Shown here: positions 1 through 9,027 of the stretch, in pieces
Layout of the letters: every line of letters starts with the position of its first letter
How positions within the stretch are numbered: position 1 is the stretch's first letter
Source of the DNA: VKMB-3413 sp041027365
GTDB taxonomy: Bacteria > Pseudomonadota > Alphaproteobacteria > Rhizobiales > Rhizobiaceae
DNA length: 64,000 nt
NCBI RefSeq assembly: GCF_041027365.1
Contig: NZ_JBFTEH010000004.1
Span: forward strand, 62,001-126,000
Reading direction: 5' to 3'
Program-made: the position numbers and the translations under genes
Notes under the pieces: model-generated
The model's input: the letters and a program-made list of their open reading frames with translations, nothing else
Databases searched by the model: none
What the model was told of the DNA's origin: nothing

Positions 1-50
1 CGGCGATCCGGTTAGCCGTTGATGGCGCTGGTCAAGAAGCAAGTTCGCTC

Positions 51-563
51 ATGGACGACGCCATCACCAGCGTGATCCAGGAAAGACTCCTCCTGGGGCG
101 AATGTCCTATACCGGATGCGCAGTGACGGTTGCTGGTGTGCTAGTTTTACTCAGTGTGTTCTGGGCGTCCCTCGACAAGAGCTTCGGTATTTTGGGAGTG
201 GCGAGCATCTTCGGCACTCTCGGCGCATTCATGTCGATGGCCGTTGCTCTGAGGCGAAGGGCTGTATCGCCTGATCATCGCTGGCGACCAAACTTTTTTG
301 ACGCGGGATTGAGAACTCTCGTCGGGCTTTTGTCTGCCGTGGTGATTCTTGTTCTCATGCGGTCCGCACTTAATCCTGGGATCAAGATCGGCAGTTTCGA
401 TCCCGGCGCCCTAAAGGAGCCAAGTATCTACACGATCGCGATCATCGGCTTCCTGGCGGGATTCTTCGAACGACTGCTGCCGGATTTTCTAAAGCCGTTC
501 GATCCTGACAATACCGGGCAGAGCGGTTCATCGTCCCGGCCCGCCACTGCGGAACCTCACTGA
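51..563 (+). CDS. Hypothetical membrane protein, possibly 5'-truncated by the window edge
   Basis: I do not recognise a family. The 170 residues downstream of the ATG hold about four hydrophobic segments (roughly residues 22-42, 48-66, 88-106 and 126-140) and a polar, serine-rich tail, so it is an inner-membrane protein of unknown role. The frame stays open upstream of this ATG to the window edge, and no Shine-Dalgarno sequence precedes it, so the true start may lie outside the window. Base composition is lower in GC than the rest: positions 121-180 contain 32 G+C of 60. This hints at recent acquisition. It converges on the DUF6460 gene, with only 9 bp between the two stops. Confidence 0.6.
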   Translation: MDDAITSVIQERLLLGRMSYTGCAVTVAGVLVLLSVFWASLDKSFGILGVASIFGTLGAFMSMAVALRRRAVSPDHRWRPNFFDAGLRTLVGLLSAVVILVLMRSALNPGIKIGSFDPGALKEPSIYTIAIIGFLAGFFERLLPDFLKPFDPDNTGQSGSSSRPATAEPH

Positions 564-572
564 TGAAATCGC

Positions 573-848
573 TCAGTACCGGCTGCGTCCCATCTTCAAA
601 ATCCGCGAGATCAGGAACACCGGCACGACGATCGCCGCGCCGAGCAGGAAGTAGTAGCCGGCGCGCTGAACCGAGCCGAACAGGCTGACCCACAGCCAGT
701 CGAAGAAGTGGACCGCCCAGCGGACCACATCGTGCGGGTTCCACGACAGCCAGGACAGGATCAGCCCGACGACGACCGACAGGACGATCAGCCGCACCGC
801 GACCGCGATCGGCGAGCCCCCGAGAAATCCTGTGATGCGATCGGACAT
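573..848 (-). CDS. DUF6460 family membrane protein
   Basis: This 91-residue protein begins with MSDRITGFLGGSP, the usual opening of DUF6460 proteins of Hyphomicrobiales. It has two hydrophobic helices (about residues 15-35 and 64-84) and a basic C-terminus. It is a small integral membrane protein of unknown function. Length and layout match the family from memory. It is a single gene, convergent with the upstream membrane-protein gene. About 280 bp with no recognised gene separate it from the divergent sugar porter, so both promoters should lie there. Confidence 0.75.
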   Translation of the reverse strand: MSDRITGFLGGSPIAVAVRLIVLSVVVGLILSWLSWNPHDVVRWAVHFFDWLWVSLFGSVQRAGYYFLLGAAIVVPVFLISRILKMGRSRY

Positions 849-1127
849 CCGTGTCTACCTTCAGCCTTGGCCCTTCGGCCTGCAGGTAGGCGGCCACGCA
901 TTCGGCTGCAAGGCACGAGGCGCGCTTCGCCATGTTTCGCGGAGACGGCGGACCGGCTGCATCGCGGGGAGCGCGGCCCTTTCGTCCGCCCATGGAAGCT
1001 GCCGTCCCACCGGCTCGCCGCCTCTGTTCGCCAGCCATGAACGGTGCGGAGCGTTCTCGCCAGGAACAATCAGCTTTCCGAACAAGTTTCACGCGCACCT
1101 ATCTGCGTCAGCGTGAAAGCGCCCATC

Positions 1128-2492
1128 ATGAGTTTTCGGAAAATCGCGGCGACGGCCTCGCTCGGCGGCCTGCTTTTCGGCTACGACACCGGCGTCATCT
1201 CCGGCGCCCTGCCGTTCATCAAGGACCAGTACTCGCTGAGCCCGACCGACCAGGGGCTGGTGGTCTCCATCGCGCTGGCGGGCGCCGCGGTCGGCGCCGG
1301 CTTCGCAGGCGGCATCGCCGACAGCCTCGGGCGGCGGCGGGTGATCATCACCGCGGCGGCACTGTTCGTCGCCGGCGCACTGATCTGCGCGCTGGCACCG
1401 AGTTACTGGATCCTGCTCGCGGGACGCCTCGTCCTCGGCCTTGCCATCGGCGTCGCGTCCATGCTGACGCCGCTCTACCTCTCGGAGATGGCCCCGGCGG
1501 ACAAGCGCGGCGCCGTCGTGTCGCTGAACCAGATGTGCATCACCAGCGGCATCCTCGGCTCCTACATCGTCGATTACCTCCTGTCCGGCTCCGGCACCGG
1601 CTGGCGCTGGATGCTGGGCCTCGGCGCGGTGCCGGGCCTGGTCCTCGGCATCGGCATGATCTTCCTGCCGGACAGCCCGCGCTGGCTGGCGGGGCAGGGC
1701 GAAATGAACGCCGCCCGCGACGCGCTCAACCGCATCAACGGACCGAAGGGCGTCGACACCCAGCTTCACGAACTGCGGACCGACCTCAAGCGCGAGAACG
1801 GCCGTGTCGCGCCCTGGTCGGAGATGTTCAGCGGCAAGGTGAAGTACGCGCTGATCGTCGGCGTCGGCCTCGCCATCTTCCAGCAGATCACCGGCATCAA
1901 CACCGTGATCTACTTCGCCCCGACGATCTTCAACGCGGCGGGCCTGCCGAGCACGTCGGCCTCGATCCTCGCCACCGCCGGCGTCGGCGTCGTGAATGTG
2001 GTCATGACCTACGTCGCGCTGCGGCTGATCGACCGCGCCGGGCGCCGCTCGCTGCTGATCGTCGGGCTGATCGGCATGGCGGTGACGCTGGCGATCCTGT
2101 CGGCCGGCTTCTTCATCGGCAATTCCGGCGCGCTCGCCTGGATCACCACGCTGTCGGTCGCCGCCTATGTCGGCTTCTTCGCCATCGGCCTCGGCCCGGT
2201 GTTCTGGCTGCTCATCTCGGAGATCTTCCCGCTTGCCGTGCGCGGCCGCGGAATGTCGATGGCGACCGTTGCCAACTGGGTGGCCAATCTCGTCGTCAGC
2301 CAGGTCTTCCTCGTTCTGATCGACGGTATCGGCTCGGCCTCGACCTTCCTCCTCTTCGGCGTCCTGACGGTCGCCGCGCTCCTCTTCACGCTGCGGCTGG
2401 TGCCGGAGACCAAGGGGCGGTCGCTGGAGGAGATCGAGGCGGATCTCGGCGGCGAGGAGCATGCCCATGGCGGCGCCCGCGCCTCGGCGTGA
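1128..2492 (+). CDS. MFS sugar porter (sugar:proton symporter type)
   Basis: A twelve-helix major facilitator of the sugar porter family, about 454 residues. Family signatures are all visible: GGLLFGYDTGVISG after the first residues, the loop ADSLGRRR, PDSPRWL before the central loop, QQITGINTVIYF in helix 7, RAGRR in the second-half repeat, PVFWLLISEIFP in helix 10, and PETKGRSLEEIE at the C-terminus. The QQITGIN motif is typical of hexose or pentose:H+ symporters. The chosen ATG at 1128 gives the usual N-terminus. An open extension back to 1044 is not sugar-porter-like. The exact sugar cannot be read from sequence. It stands alone, followed at once by a large hairpin. Confidence 0.9.
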   Translation: MSFRKIAATASLGGLLFGYDTGVISGALPFIKDQYSLSPTDQGLVVSIALAGAAVGAGFAGGIADSLGRRRVIITAAALFVAGALICALAPSYWILLAGRLVLGLAIGVASMLTPLYLSEMAPADKRGAVVSLNQMCITSGILGSYIVDYLLSGSGTGWRWMLGLGAVPGLVLGIGMIFLPDSPRWLAGQGEMNAARDALNRINGPKGVDTQLHELRTDLKRENGRVAPWSEMFSGKVKYALIVGVGLAIFQQITGINTVIYFAPTIFNAAGLPSTSASILATAGVGVVNVVMTYVALRLIDRAGRRSLLIVGLIGMAVTLAILSAGFFIGNSGALAWITTLSVAAYVGFFAIGLGPVFWLLISEIFPLAVRGRGMSMATVANWVANLVVSQVFLVLIDGIGSASTFLLFGVLTVAALLFTLRLVPETKGRSLEEIEADLGGEEHAHGGARASA

Positions 2493-2494
2493 GG

Positions 2495-2539
2495 GCCGGG
2501 GGAGAGCGGCGGGAGGCATAGCCTCTCGCCAGCCCCGGC
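2495..2539. terminator. Hairpin terminator after the sugar porter
   Basis: An inner stem at 2509-2517 pairs with 2521-2529 (9 bp with one G-U pair, loop ATA), enclosed by GCCGGGG at 2495-2501 and CCCCGGC at 2533-2539. There is no T tract. It sits directly after the sugar porter stop. The opposite-strand aminotransferase ends 170 bp further on. Confidence 0.55.
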
Positions 2540-2711
2540 ACGCCCCGAGGTGTGACGGAGAAGTTCGAGGTGCGGGCCCGAACGCTCCCGAGTTCGCCGC
2601 GATGCGTCCTCGTCAGTGCCTCCGGGTGTCAGCCTGCCGACCACGGTCCTGCGAGTAGCTTCAACCTCGCCGAAACAGCGGAAGGACGCGCAGCAAGGAC
2701 GGAGAGGGCGT

Positions 2712-3911
2712 TCAGCTCCTCGCCGGATGCTCCGCGAGGAACGTCCCCATCCGTTCCAGCGCGCGACGGATGTTCTCCTCGGAATTGGCGTAGGACAGCC
2801 GGACATAACCCTCGCCGAGCACGCCGAAGTCCGGGCCGCCGATCAGCGCGACGCCCGCCTCTTCGAGCAAAGCGGATGCGAGCTTCTTCGCCTTCCAGCC
2901 GGTCCCCTTGATGTTGGGGAAGGCGTAGAAGGCGCCCTTCGGCGTCGCGCATGTCACGCCCGGAAGCGCGTTCAGCCCCTCGACCACCACCTTCCGGCGC
3001 CGGTCGAAGGCCGCCATCATCGCCGCGACGTCGTCCTGCGGCCCGTCGATCGCGGCGATGCCGGCGAACTGGCTCTGCGCGTTGACGCAGGACCAGCAGT
3101 TCACCGCCAGCTTGCGGACATTGTCGTAGAGCTTGCGGCCCGCGCCGCCCGCCGGCCAGATCGACCAGCCGAGCCGCCAGCCGGTCATCGCCCAGGTCTT
3201 CGACCAGCCGTTCAGGACGATCAGCCGGTCGGCGATCTCCGGGAAGGCGAGGAGCGATGTCGCGGCCTCGCCGTCGTAGGTCATGACGTCGTAGATCTCG
3301 TCGGACAGGATGGCGACGTCCGGATGGTCGGCGAGCCCCTTCACCAGTTTTTCGATCTCGGCGCGCGGGGTGACCCCGCCGGTCGGATTGGCCGGCGAGT
3401 TGAGGATCAGGAGCCGCGTCTTCTCGGTGATCAGCGCCAGCGTCTCCTCGGCCGAGAAGGCGAAGCCGTTTTCCTCGCGGATCGGCACCGGCACGGGCGT
3501 CGCGCCGGTATATTCGATCATCGAGCGATAGATCGGGAAGCCGGGATCGGGATAGAGAATCTCCGCGCCCGGCTCGCCGAACATCACAATCGCCGCGAAC
3601 ATCGTCGGCTTGCCGCCCGGCATGATCATCACCTGCTCCGGCGAAACCTCGACTCCGGTGGTCGTCAGCGTCCGGCGCACCACCGCCTCGCGCGTCGCGA
3701 GCAGCCCCGTCGCCGGCGTGTAGCCGTGATGGCCGTCGCGCAGCGCCTTGACCGCCGCCTCGACGATATGGGCCGGCGTCGAGAAGTCCGGCTGGCCGAT
3801 GCCGAGATTGATGACGTCCTTGCCGGACTGCTGCAGGGCTGTAGCCCGGGCGAGCACGGCGAAGGCGTTCTCTTCGCCGATGCGGTCGAAGGCGGCGGTG
3901 GTATGCAGCAT
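2712..3911 (-). CDS. Class I/II PLP-dependent aminotransferase
   Basis: A 399-residue fold-type I aminotransferase of the aspartate/aromatic superfamily, cytosolic. Visible features are NLGIGQPDF near residue 35-43, YTPATGLLATREAV near 64-76, NSPANPTGG at 171-179 (the Asn binds the PLP pyridine ring region), SDEIYD near 203-208, and the Schiff-base lysine Lys238 in NGWSKTWAMTGWRLGW. The carboxylate-binding Arg region near the C-terminus reads YVRLSYANS. The substrate is not evident; relatives act on aspartate, alanine or aromatic amino acids. It is monocistronic, with a 320-bp gap to the ompA-like gene upstream. Confidence 0.88.
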   Translation of the reverse strand: MLHTTAAFDRIGEENAFAVLARATALQQSGKDVINLGIGQPDFSTPAHIVEAAVKALRDGHHGYTPATGLLATREAVVRRTLTTTGVEVSPEQVMIMPGGKPTMFAAIVMFGEPGAEILYPDPGFPIYRSMIEYTGATPVPVPIREENGFAFSAEETLALITEKTRLLILNSPANPTGGVTPRAEIEKLVKGLADHPDVAILSDEIYDVMTYDGEAATSLLAFPEIADRLIVLNGWSKTWAMTGWRLGWSIWPAGGAGRKLYDNVRKLAVNCWSCVNAQSQFAGIAAIDGPQDDVAAMMAAFDRRRKVVVEGLNALPGVTCATPKGAFYAFPNIKGTGWKAKKLASALLEEAGVALIGGPDFGVLGEGYVRLSYANSEENIRRALERMGTFLAEHPARS

Positions 3912-4169
3912 GACGTTGGTCCGTTCCTCTCCCAGGCCGGCAGCGTTGATGCCGGCGCTCCGATCCTTGGACCGGGCGGGCCGATTTTGGCAAGTGAGCG
4001 GCGGCGGATCTCGAGGGATTGGGACGGGGCGCGGGACGGTGGCCCGCAGCTGGGCTCACCGACGGTGGCCGCGTGGGTGCCGACGTCGCGGCGCGCCGCC
4101 CGCCGCCGCTTCAGGGCATGCGCCGTTAGAGGATCGAAGTCGTCCGATCTCCGCTTCCGGACATGCAGG

Positions 4170-4203
4170 CGGCCGGCGCACCCTTCGCAGGGGGCGCCGG
4201 CCG
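4170..4203. terminator. GC hairpin between the OmpA gene and the aminotransferase
   Basis: CGGCCGGCGC at 4170-4179 pairs perfectly with GCGCCGGCCG at 4194-4203, and an inner CCCT/AGGG pair closes a TCGC loop. No T tract follows on either strand. It lies 30 bp beyond the stop of the minus-strand OmpA gene and probably ends that transcript. The rest of the 3912-4232 gap holds no gene that I can support. Confidence 0.55.
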
Positions 4204-4232
4204 TCGATGGGCGTCTCAGCCGCCTGGCGACG

Positions 4233-6395
4233 TCATCGCGCCGAGGTTTCGATCGGCTTCACCAGCGGCGTGATGCGCAGAACGGTGACCCGCCGGTTCT
4301 CCCGGCTCGGCCCCTGCGTGTCCACCTTCAGCCCCTGCTCACCATAGCCCTGCGCGACGAGGTTCTCCGGCGGGATGTCGAAGTGGTCGGTCAGCGCCGA
4401 GGCCACCGCCTGCGCGCGCTCGTCCGACAGGACGAGGTTGCTCTGGACGCTGCCGACGGCGTCGGTGTGGCCTTCGACGAGGAAGGTCTCCCCAGGGTTC
4501 TTGTCGATGATCTGGCCGATCGCCTGCGCCAGCGCCCTCAGCTTGCCGATCTGGTCCGGCGCGATGGTCGCCGAGCCTGTGTCGAAGTTGATCGTGTTGA
4601 GATCGATCCGGCGGACCTTCTCGCGAATGCGCTGGGAGCGCAGGACCTGGTCGAGCGAATAGATCCGATCCACCGTCTCGACCGGCGGAGCCGCCAGCGT
4701 CTCGTAATAGAGATGCTCGTCGGGCTGTTCCGGATCGACGATGTACTCGTCGCGCGGGATGTCCAGCCGCAGCGGCGGCAGGTCCGCGCCGGGATCGTGC
4801 CGCCAATAGTCGGGGCGGTCCGTACGGCCGGCGTCCGGATCGTAGAACAGCACGATCTCGCGGCCGCCGGGCAGCACCTTCGAGCGCTGGATGACGTCGC
4901 CATAGCGGTTGCGGATCGTCACCACCCGTACGCCGTCTGGGCGGACCACGGTGTAGCGGGTGCGATCGCCCGGCAGCCGCTCGGCATACTGGTCGCGCGC
5001 ATGCTCGGCGATGCGGCTGTGATCGTCGTTCTGGATGAAGTAGGCCGCGGCGCCGCCGACAGCGGCACCGGCGATGCCCGCGCCGACGATCGACAGGATG
5101 TCGCGATTGCCGACGCGATCGACGACCTTGGCACCCGGAGGAACCTGCGGCTCGTCCGGCCGGCGATGATCGCCGCGCCGGTTATCGTGCCGGCGGTCTC
5201 CACCGGCTCTGCCCTTGCCGCCGTTGTTGTTGATCGTGATGTCGATCCGCTGACCTTCCTGCGAGCGCACCGACGGCACCTTCACCGGCTGCTGCAGCTT
5301 CTGGACCTCGGCGTCGCGGGCGTTGAGGTTTCCGTTCGACGGGGCGTTCTGCAGGTCGGCGGGAACGGGCTGCGGCGTGCGTGCAAGATCGCGACGCTCC
5401 TGCTGCGATCCGGGCTTCGTGTCGGCCGCGGGAGCGCCGTTCGGCCCTGCCAGAGTGGCTTTGGCATCGGCGTTCGGTGCCCCGGGAAGAGCTTTGTCGG
5501 GGCTGCCGTCCGGACCGCGCCGATGTTCGCCGGGCCGGCGGGGGGCGCCCTGCGACTGCTGCGAGGCAGCCGGAGCCGGCGCCTCGGTGTCGGGCGTGTT
5601 GTCCCGCGGCATCGGGGCCTTCGGCACGCCCGGCGGCTGTGCCGGCTGCGGCGTGCGGGAGGTGTCTGCGCCCGGACGATGGTCGCGGCGCGCGCCACGC
5701 GGCTCGCCGGGCTTCGGCTCGACCTTCGGCACGGCCTCCTCGACGCTGCCGGCGCTCGGCTGCGCCAGAGCCTTCGGCGTCGCGCCCGCCTGCGGCTGGG
5801 GCTCGCGCACGGCCGGGGCGAGATCGGGCGCGGCCTGGCCGGGTTTCGGCTTCGGCGGCGCCTGGTCGTGGGCCGTCGGGTGGCCGGCCTTTTCACCGGG
5901 AGCCGCCTGCGGGGCGCTCGGCTTCTTGGGCTCGGGCTTGTCGCCCGGCGGCTTCGGAGTCTTCTGCTGGCGCTGCTCGAACATCTTCTTCGAGTCGTGC
6001 TTATCTTGGGCCGCGGGCCGGTCCCTCGCGTGATCGGGGGCGCGAGCCTGATCCGGGCGGGGCTTCTGGCTGTCCGCCTCGCCGGCGCGCGGGGCGGGCG
6101 CATGATCCGCGGCCGGGGCGTTCTGTTCAGGCCGCTCGGCATGGCGCGGCGAGGTCTGCCCCTGGGCCTTGTCGGGCGCACGGTGCTCGGCGCCACGTTG
6201 CTCGCCCACTTGTGCGGCCTCGGGCTTCGGCTTGCGCGGCGGCTTGGCGTCTTTGCCCTCCGGCGGCGGCGGGGCCGCCTGGGCGAGGCGCACCGGCGGC
6301 TGCTGCGCCTGCGCGGCGAGGGGGCCGGACAATGCGGTCGACGCAGCGAGCGCCGCCACCCCGAGCAGTCTGCCGGCGCGGGTGAAACTGGACAT
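4233..6395 (-). CDS. Large OmpA-family lipid-anchorless peptidoglycan-binding protein
   Basis: About 720 residues. A signal peptide (MSSFTRAGRLLGVAALAAST onward, cleaved after an AQA-type site) is followed by roughly 370 residues of proline-, alanine-, lysine- and glutamine-rich low-complexity sequence. Next come an RGG/HDNRR-rich stretch, a glycine-zipper helix (GAGIAGAAVGGAAAYF), a beta-rich middle domain, and a C-terminal OmpA domain with NFDTGSATI, VEGHTDAVGS and LSDERAQAVASAL. The last binds peptidoglycan. The start at 6395 has GAGAAGG nine bases upstream, better than the in-frame ATG at 6437. The disordered part may span the periplasm. It is presumably a cell-envelope structural protein. 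The precise role is unknown. Confidence 0.85.
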   Translation of the reverse strand: MSSFTRAGRLLGVAALAASTALSGPLAAQAQQPPVRLAQAAPPPPEGKDAKPPRKPKPEAAQVGEQRGAEHRAPDKAQGQTSPRHAERPEQNAPAADHAPAPRAGEADSQKPRPDQARAPDHARDRPAAQDKHDSKKMFEQRQQKTPKPPGDKPEPKKPSAPQAAPGEKAGHPTAHDQAPPKPKPGQAAPDLAPAVREPQPQAGATPKALAQPSAGSVEEAVPKVEPKPGEPRGARRDHRPGADTSRTPQPAQPPGVPKAPMPRDNTPDTEAPAPAASQQSQGAPRRPGEHRRGPDGSPDKALPGAPNADAKATLAGPNGAPAADTKPGSQQERRDLARTPQPVPADLQNAPSNGNLNARDAEVQKLQQPVKVPSVRSQEGQRIDITINNNGGKGRAGGDRRHDNRRGDHRRPDEPQVPPGAKVVDRVGNRDILSIVGAGIAGAAVGGAAAYFIQNDDHSRIAEHARDQYAERLPGDRTRYTVVRPDGVRVVTIRNRYGDVIQRSKVLPGGREIVLFYDPDAGRTDRPDYWRHDPGADLPPLRLDIPRDEYIVDPEQPDEHLYYETLAAPPVETVDRIYSLDQVLRSQRIREKVRRIDLNTINFDTGSATIAPDQIGKLRALAQAIGQIIDKNPGETFLVEGHTDAVGSVQSNLVLSDERAQAVASALTDHFDIPPENLVAQGYGEQGLKVDTQGPSRENRRVTVLRITPLVKPIETSAR

Positions 6396-6481
6396 CTGGA
6401 TTGCCTTCTCGTTCTGGTCCCTTGGGCCCCTGAACACCCGGGATCGCCGAGATGTTTCGCCGCGACTTGATCGGGGTCGCG

Positions 6482-7657
6482 TCAGGCCGACGGCGGCTGC
6501 CAGTCGTAGAGCCAGGCGAGATCGTCACGAAGGCTTGCGGCGGATCTGAGGCTGAGCACCGCGTCGCGGCCGAGCGTCAGCGGGAAGCGCAGGTGATAGA
6601 CGCGGCGGTGGAAATCCACCCGCTCGCGTACCCGGTCGATCCGGGGCCGGCGCGCCGCCTCGTAGGCCGCAAGCGCTGCCGAGGTGGACGGCGTCGTCGC
6701 GAGCGATGCGGCCAGGACCGCGGCATCCTCGATCGCCATGGCGGCGCCTTGCGCTGCGTAGGGCAGCATGGCGTGGGCGGCATCGCCGAGGAGCACGATG
6801 CGGTCGTCCAGCAACCGCCAGGACCGGCCGCGGTCGATGCCGAGCAGCGGCCAGAAGGTCGGCCGTTCCGCGATGGCGATCAGCCGCGTGAGCGTCGCGT
6901 TCCAGCCTCCAAAGCGCCGGGAAAGGCCGGCCGGATCGGGGTCGGGCGCGTCGCCGGCGGGCTCGATCAGCACCAGATTGATCCCCTGCCTGTCCCGCAC
7001 GGGATAGGAGACGGCGTGGCGGCGCGGGCCCAGCCAGGCGGTGATCTCTGCCTGTGCCCCGCCCGCGATCCCGGTCGCAGGAATCTGCGTCCGCCAGGCG
7101 ATCGCCCCGGTGGCGACGGGGCCGGGCAGACCGAGCGAGCGGGCGATGGTCGAATGGACGCCGTCGGCGGCGATCAGAAGATCGGCTTCGAACCCGCCGG
7201 TCGCCTTCCCGTCTTGCTGGCCGAGGGTGACGCGGACCGCTGACCCGGCGGTGGGCTCGATCCCGCAAAGCTCGGAGCCGAGACGGAAGTCGATCGCCGG
7301 TTCGGCTGCGACCGCTTCGGCCAAGACGCCCTGCAGGTCGGCGCGATGGATCGAGAGGTAGGGCGTCCCGTCGCCGGCGTGCACCGGCACCTTCGCGACG
7401 ACACGGCCGCTGCGGCCGTCGCGCAAGGTCACCTGCCGCGCCTCGCAGCCGCGCGCGCGCAGCGCCGGCATCAATCCCAGGCGGTCGAGGACCCGCAGCG
7501 CGTTCGGCGAGAGCTGCAGCCCCGCGCCGACCTCTTCCAGCCTGGCGGCGCGTTCATGCAGGGCGACGCGGAAGCCGAGCCGTGCGAGCTCGAGCGCGGC
7601 CGTCAGGCCGCCGATGCCGGCGCCGACGATGGCGATCCTGCGGCTGGCGAGGGTCAT
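6482..7657 (-). CDS. FAD-dependent aromatic monooxygenase, salicylate hydroxylase type
   Basis: A 391-residue class A flavoprotein monooxygenase. The dinucleotide-binding motif GAGIGG is at residues 12-17, the LQLSPNALRVL segment follows, the DG motif reads LLIAADGVHS, and the FAD ribityl-binding GDAAHAMLP is near residue 290. Such enzymes hydroxylate aromatic acids with NAD(P)H and oxygen. The closest recognisable subgroup is salicylate or 3-hydroxybenzoate 6-hydroxylase-like. No aromatic-degradation genes accompany it, so its substrate is open. It is probably co-transcribed with the zinc-finger gene upstream, 43 bp away on the same strand. Confidence 0.85.
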   Translation of the reverse strand: MTLASRRIAIVGAGIGGLTAALELARLGFRVALHERAARLEEVGAGLQLSPNALRVLDRLGLMPALRARGCEARQVTLRDGRSGRVVAKVPVHAGDGTPYLSIHRADLQGVLAEAVAAEPAIDFRLGSELCGIEPTAGSAVRVTLGQQDGKATGGFEADLLIAADGVHSTIARSLGLPGPVATGAIAWRTQIPATGIAGGAQAEITAWLGPRRHAVSYPVRDRQGINLVLIEPAGDAPDPDPAGLSRRFGGWNATLTRLIAIAERPTFWPLLGIDRGRSWRLLDDRIVLLGDAAHAMLPYAAQGAAMAIEDAAVLAASLATTPSTSAALAAYEAARRPRIDRVRERVDFHRRVYHLRFPLTLGRDAVLSLRSAASLRDDLAWLYDWQPPSA

Positions 7658-7700
7658 GGCCGGAGAGCCGGGCAGGGGGAGCTGTCGAAGGACGGGGCGG

Positions 7701-7946
7701 TTACGCCGCCTGGTCGACGAACAGGCAGCCCGGCGGGTTGGTCTCGTCCGGCTTCAGCGCGGTGTTCAGCTTGTAGAGCGTCGAGCAGTAGCCGCAGACG
7801 ATCTCCGCCTCGTCGCCCATGTCGAGGAAGACGTGCGGATGGTCGAAGGGCGGATTCGCGCCGCAGCACATGAATTCCGTCACGCCGATCTCGATGCTCT
7901 GATGTCCCGCATCGTTCTGGAAATGGGGGATGAGATGTCCGGCCAT
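7701..7946 (-). CDS. CHCC zinc-finger protein (NDUFS6/zf-CHCC type)
   Basis: An 81-residue protein with the zf-CHCC pattern: Cys27, His36 (or His38), Cys51 and Cys54, the last two in the knuckle VCGYCSTLY. The family includes the mitochondrial complex I subunit NDUFS6, and short free-standing homologues are common in alphaproteobacteria. A role near NADH:quinone oxidoreductase assembly is inferred from family membership only. The divergent alpha/beta hydrolase begins about 140 bp away. Confidence 0.8.
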   Translation of the reverse strand: MAGHLIPHFQNDAGHQSIEIGVTEFMCCGANPPFDHPHVFLDMGDEAEIVCGYCSTLYKLNTALKPDETNPPGCLFVDQAA

Positions 7947-8083
7947 GCCCGGTTTCCTTGCCTCGTGGTCTGGTCGGCGCGGACCATAGTGTCAGCGAAG
8001 CCGAATGAACAGGGGTGACAAGCCGCTGGTGCCGCGACTATCGAGGCGCATCTTTCGCGACGCAATCGCCGGGGACGAATCCG

Positions 8084-8842
8084 ATGGACCACTTCACCCA
8101 TGACGGGCTGCAGCTTGCCTATATCGACGAGGGCGACCGCGGCGCGCCCGTCGTCATGCTGCTGCACGGCTTCGCCTCGTCGATGCGCGTCAACTGGATC
8201 GATCCCGGCTGGGTGATGGCGCTGACCCGCGAAGGCTACCGCGTCGTCGCCTTCGACCATCGCGGCCACGGCAGGAGCGACAAGCCGACCGACGCGGCGG
8301 CCTATGCGCCGGAGAAGATGGCGTCCGACGCGCTGGCGCTGGCCGACCACCTTCAGATCGGGACCGCGACGCTGTTCGGCTATTCCATGGGCGCCCGGGT
8401 GTCCGCCTTCGCGGCGTTCGCCTATCCCGGCCGCTTCACCCGGCTGATCTTCGGCGGGCTCGGCATCGGCCTCGTCAAGGGCGTCGGCGACTGGGACCCG
8501 ATCGCGGCGGCCCTGCGGGCGCCCTCGCTCGATGACGTCGCCGACGAGCGCGGCCGGATGTTCCGCGCCTTCGCCGACAAGACGAAGAGCGACCGGCTGG
8601 CCCTCGCCGCCTGCATCGAGACCTCGCGCGACGAGCTGACGCCGGACGAGGTGGCGAAGATCAACCAGCCGACGCTCATCGGCGTCGGCACGCGGGACGA
8701 GATCGCCGGCTCGCCGCAGGATCTCGCGGCGCTGATGCCGAATGCGCGGGTGTTCCAGATCGAGAACCGCGACCACATGCTGTCGGTCGGCGACCGCAGC
8801 TTCAAGGCGGCCGTCATCGACTTTCTGCACGAGACGGACTGA
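8084..8842 (+). CDS. Alpha/beta hydrolase
   Basis: A 252-residue cytosolic alpha/beta hydrolase. The oxyanion-side motif LLHGF is at residues 26-30, DHRGHGRSDKP follows at about 58-68, and the nucleophile elbow GYSMG puts Ser101 at the active site. The general-base histidine is His231 in ENRDHMLSVGD. The ATG at 8084 gives the usual short N-terminus; the frame extends further upstream but without family resemblance. The substrate cannot be told: esterases, lactonases and C-C hydrolases all look like this. It precedes cysE by 185 bp and is probably separately transcribed. Confidence 0.85.
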   Translation: MDHFTHDGLQLAYIDEGDRGAPVVMLLHGFASSMRVNWIDPGWVMALTREGYRVVAFDHRGHGRSDKPTDAAAYAPEKMASDALALADHLQIGTATLFGYSMGARVSAFAAFAYPGRFTRLIFGGLGIGLVKGVGDWDPIAAALRAPSLDDVADERGRMFRAFADKTKSDRLALAACIETSRDELTPDEVAKINQPTLIGVGTRDEIAGSPQDLAALMPNARVFQIENRDHMLSVGDRSFKAAVIDFLHETD

Positions 8843-9027
8843 CGTCTGCCGGCGACCCGCCGCCGGTGTCGCCGGACAGTCGAATCCGTAAGGGCCCGGG
8901 TCGATCGTTGCGGCTGAACGAGGTGTTCGGCAGCCCGCTCTTTCCCCGCCGCATCCGATCCCTTATCTGCCATGAACAAAGGCGGGCACGGCACGCTGCC
9001 GCCTGCCGACGGCGAGGGAGAACGCGC

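Noticed and set aside
2616..6470. A 1284-codon open frame on the plus strand opposite the aminotransferase and OmpA genes
   Set aside because: Arg/Ala/Gly-rich without family features; it mirrors the minus-strand genes because high GC removes stop codons.
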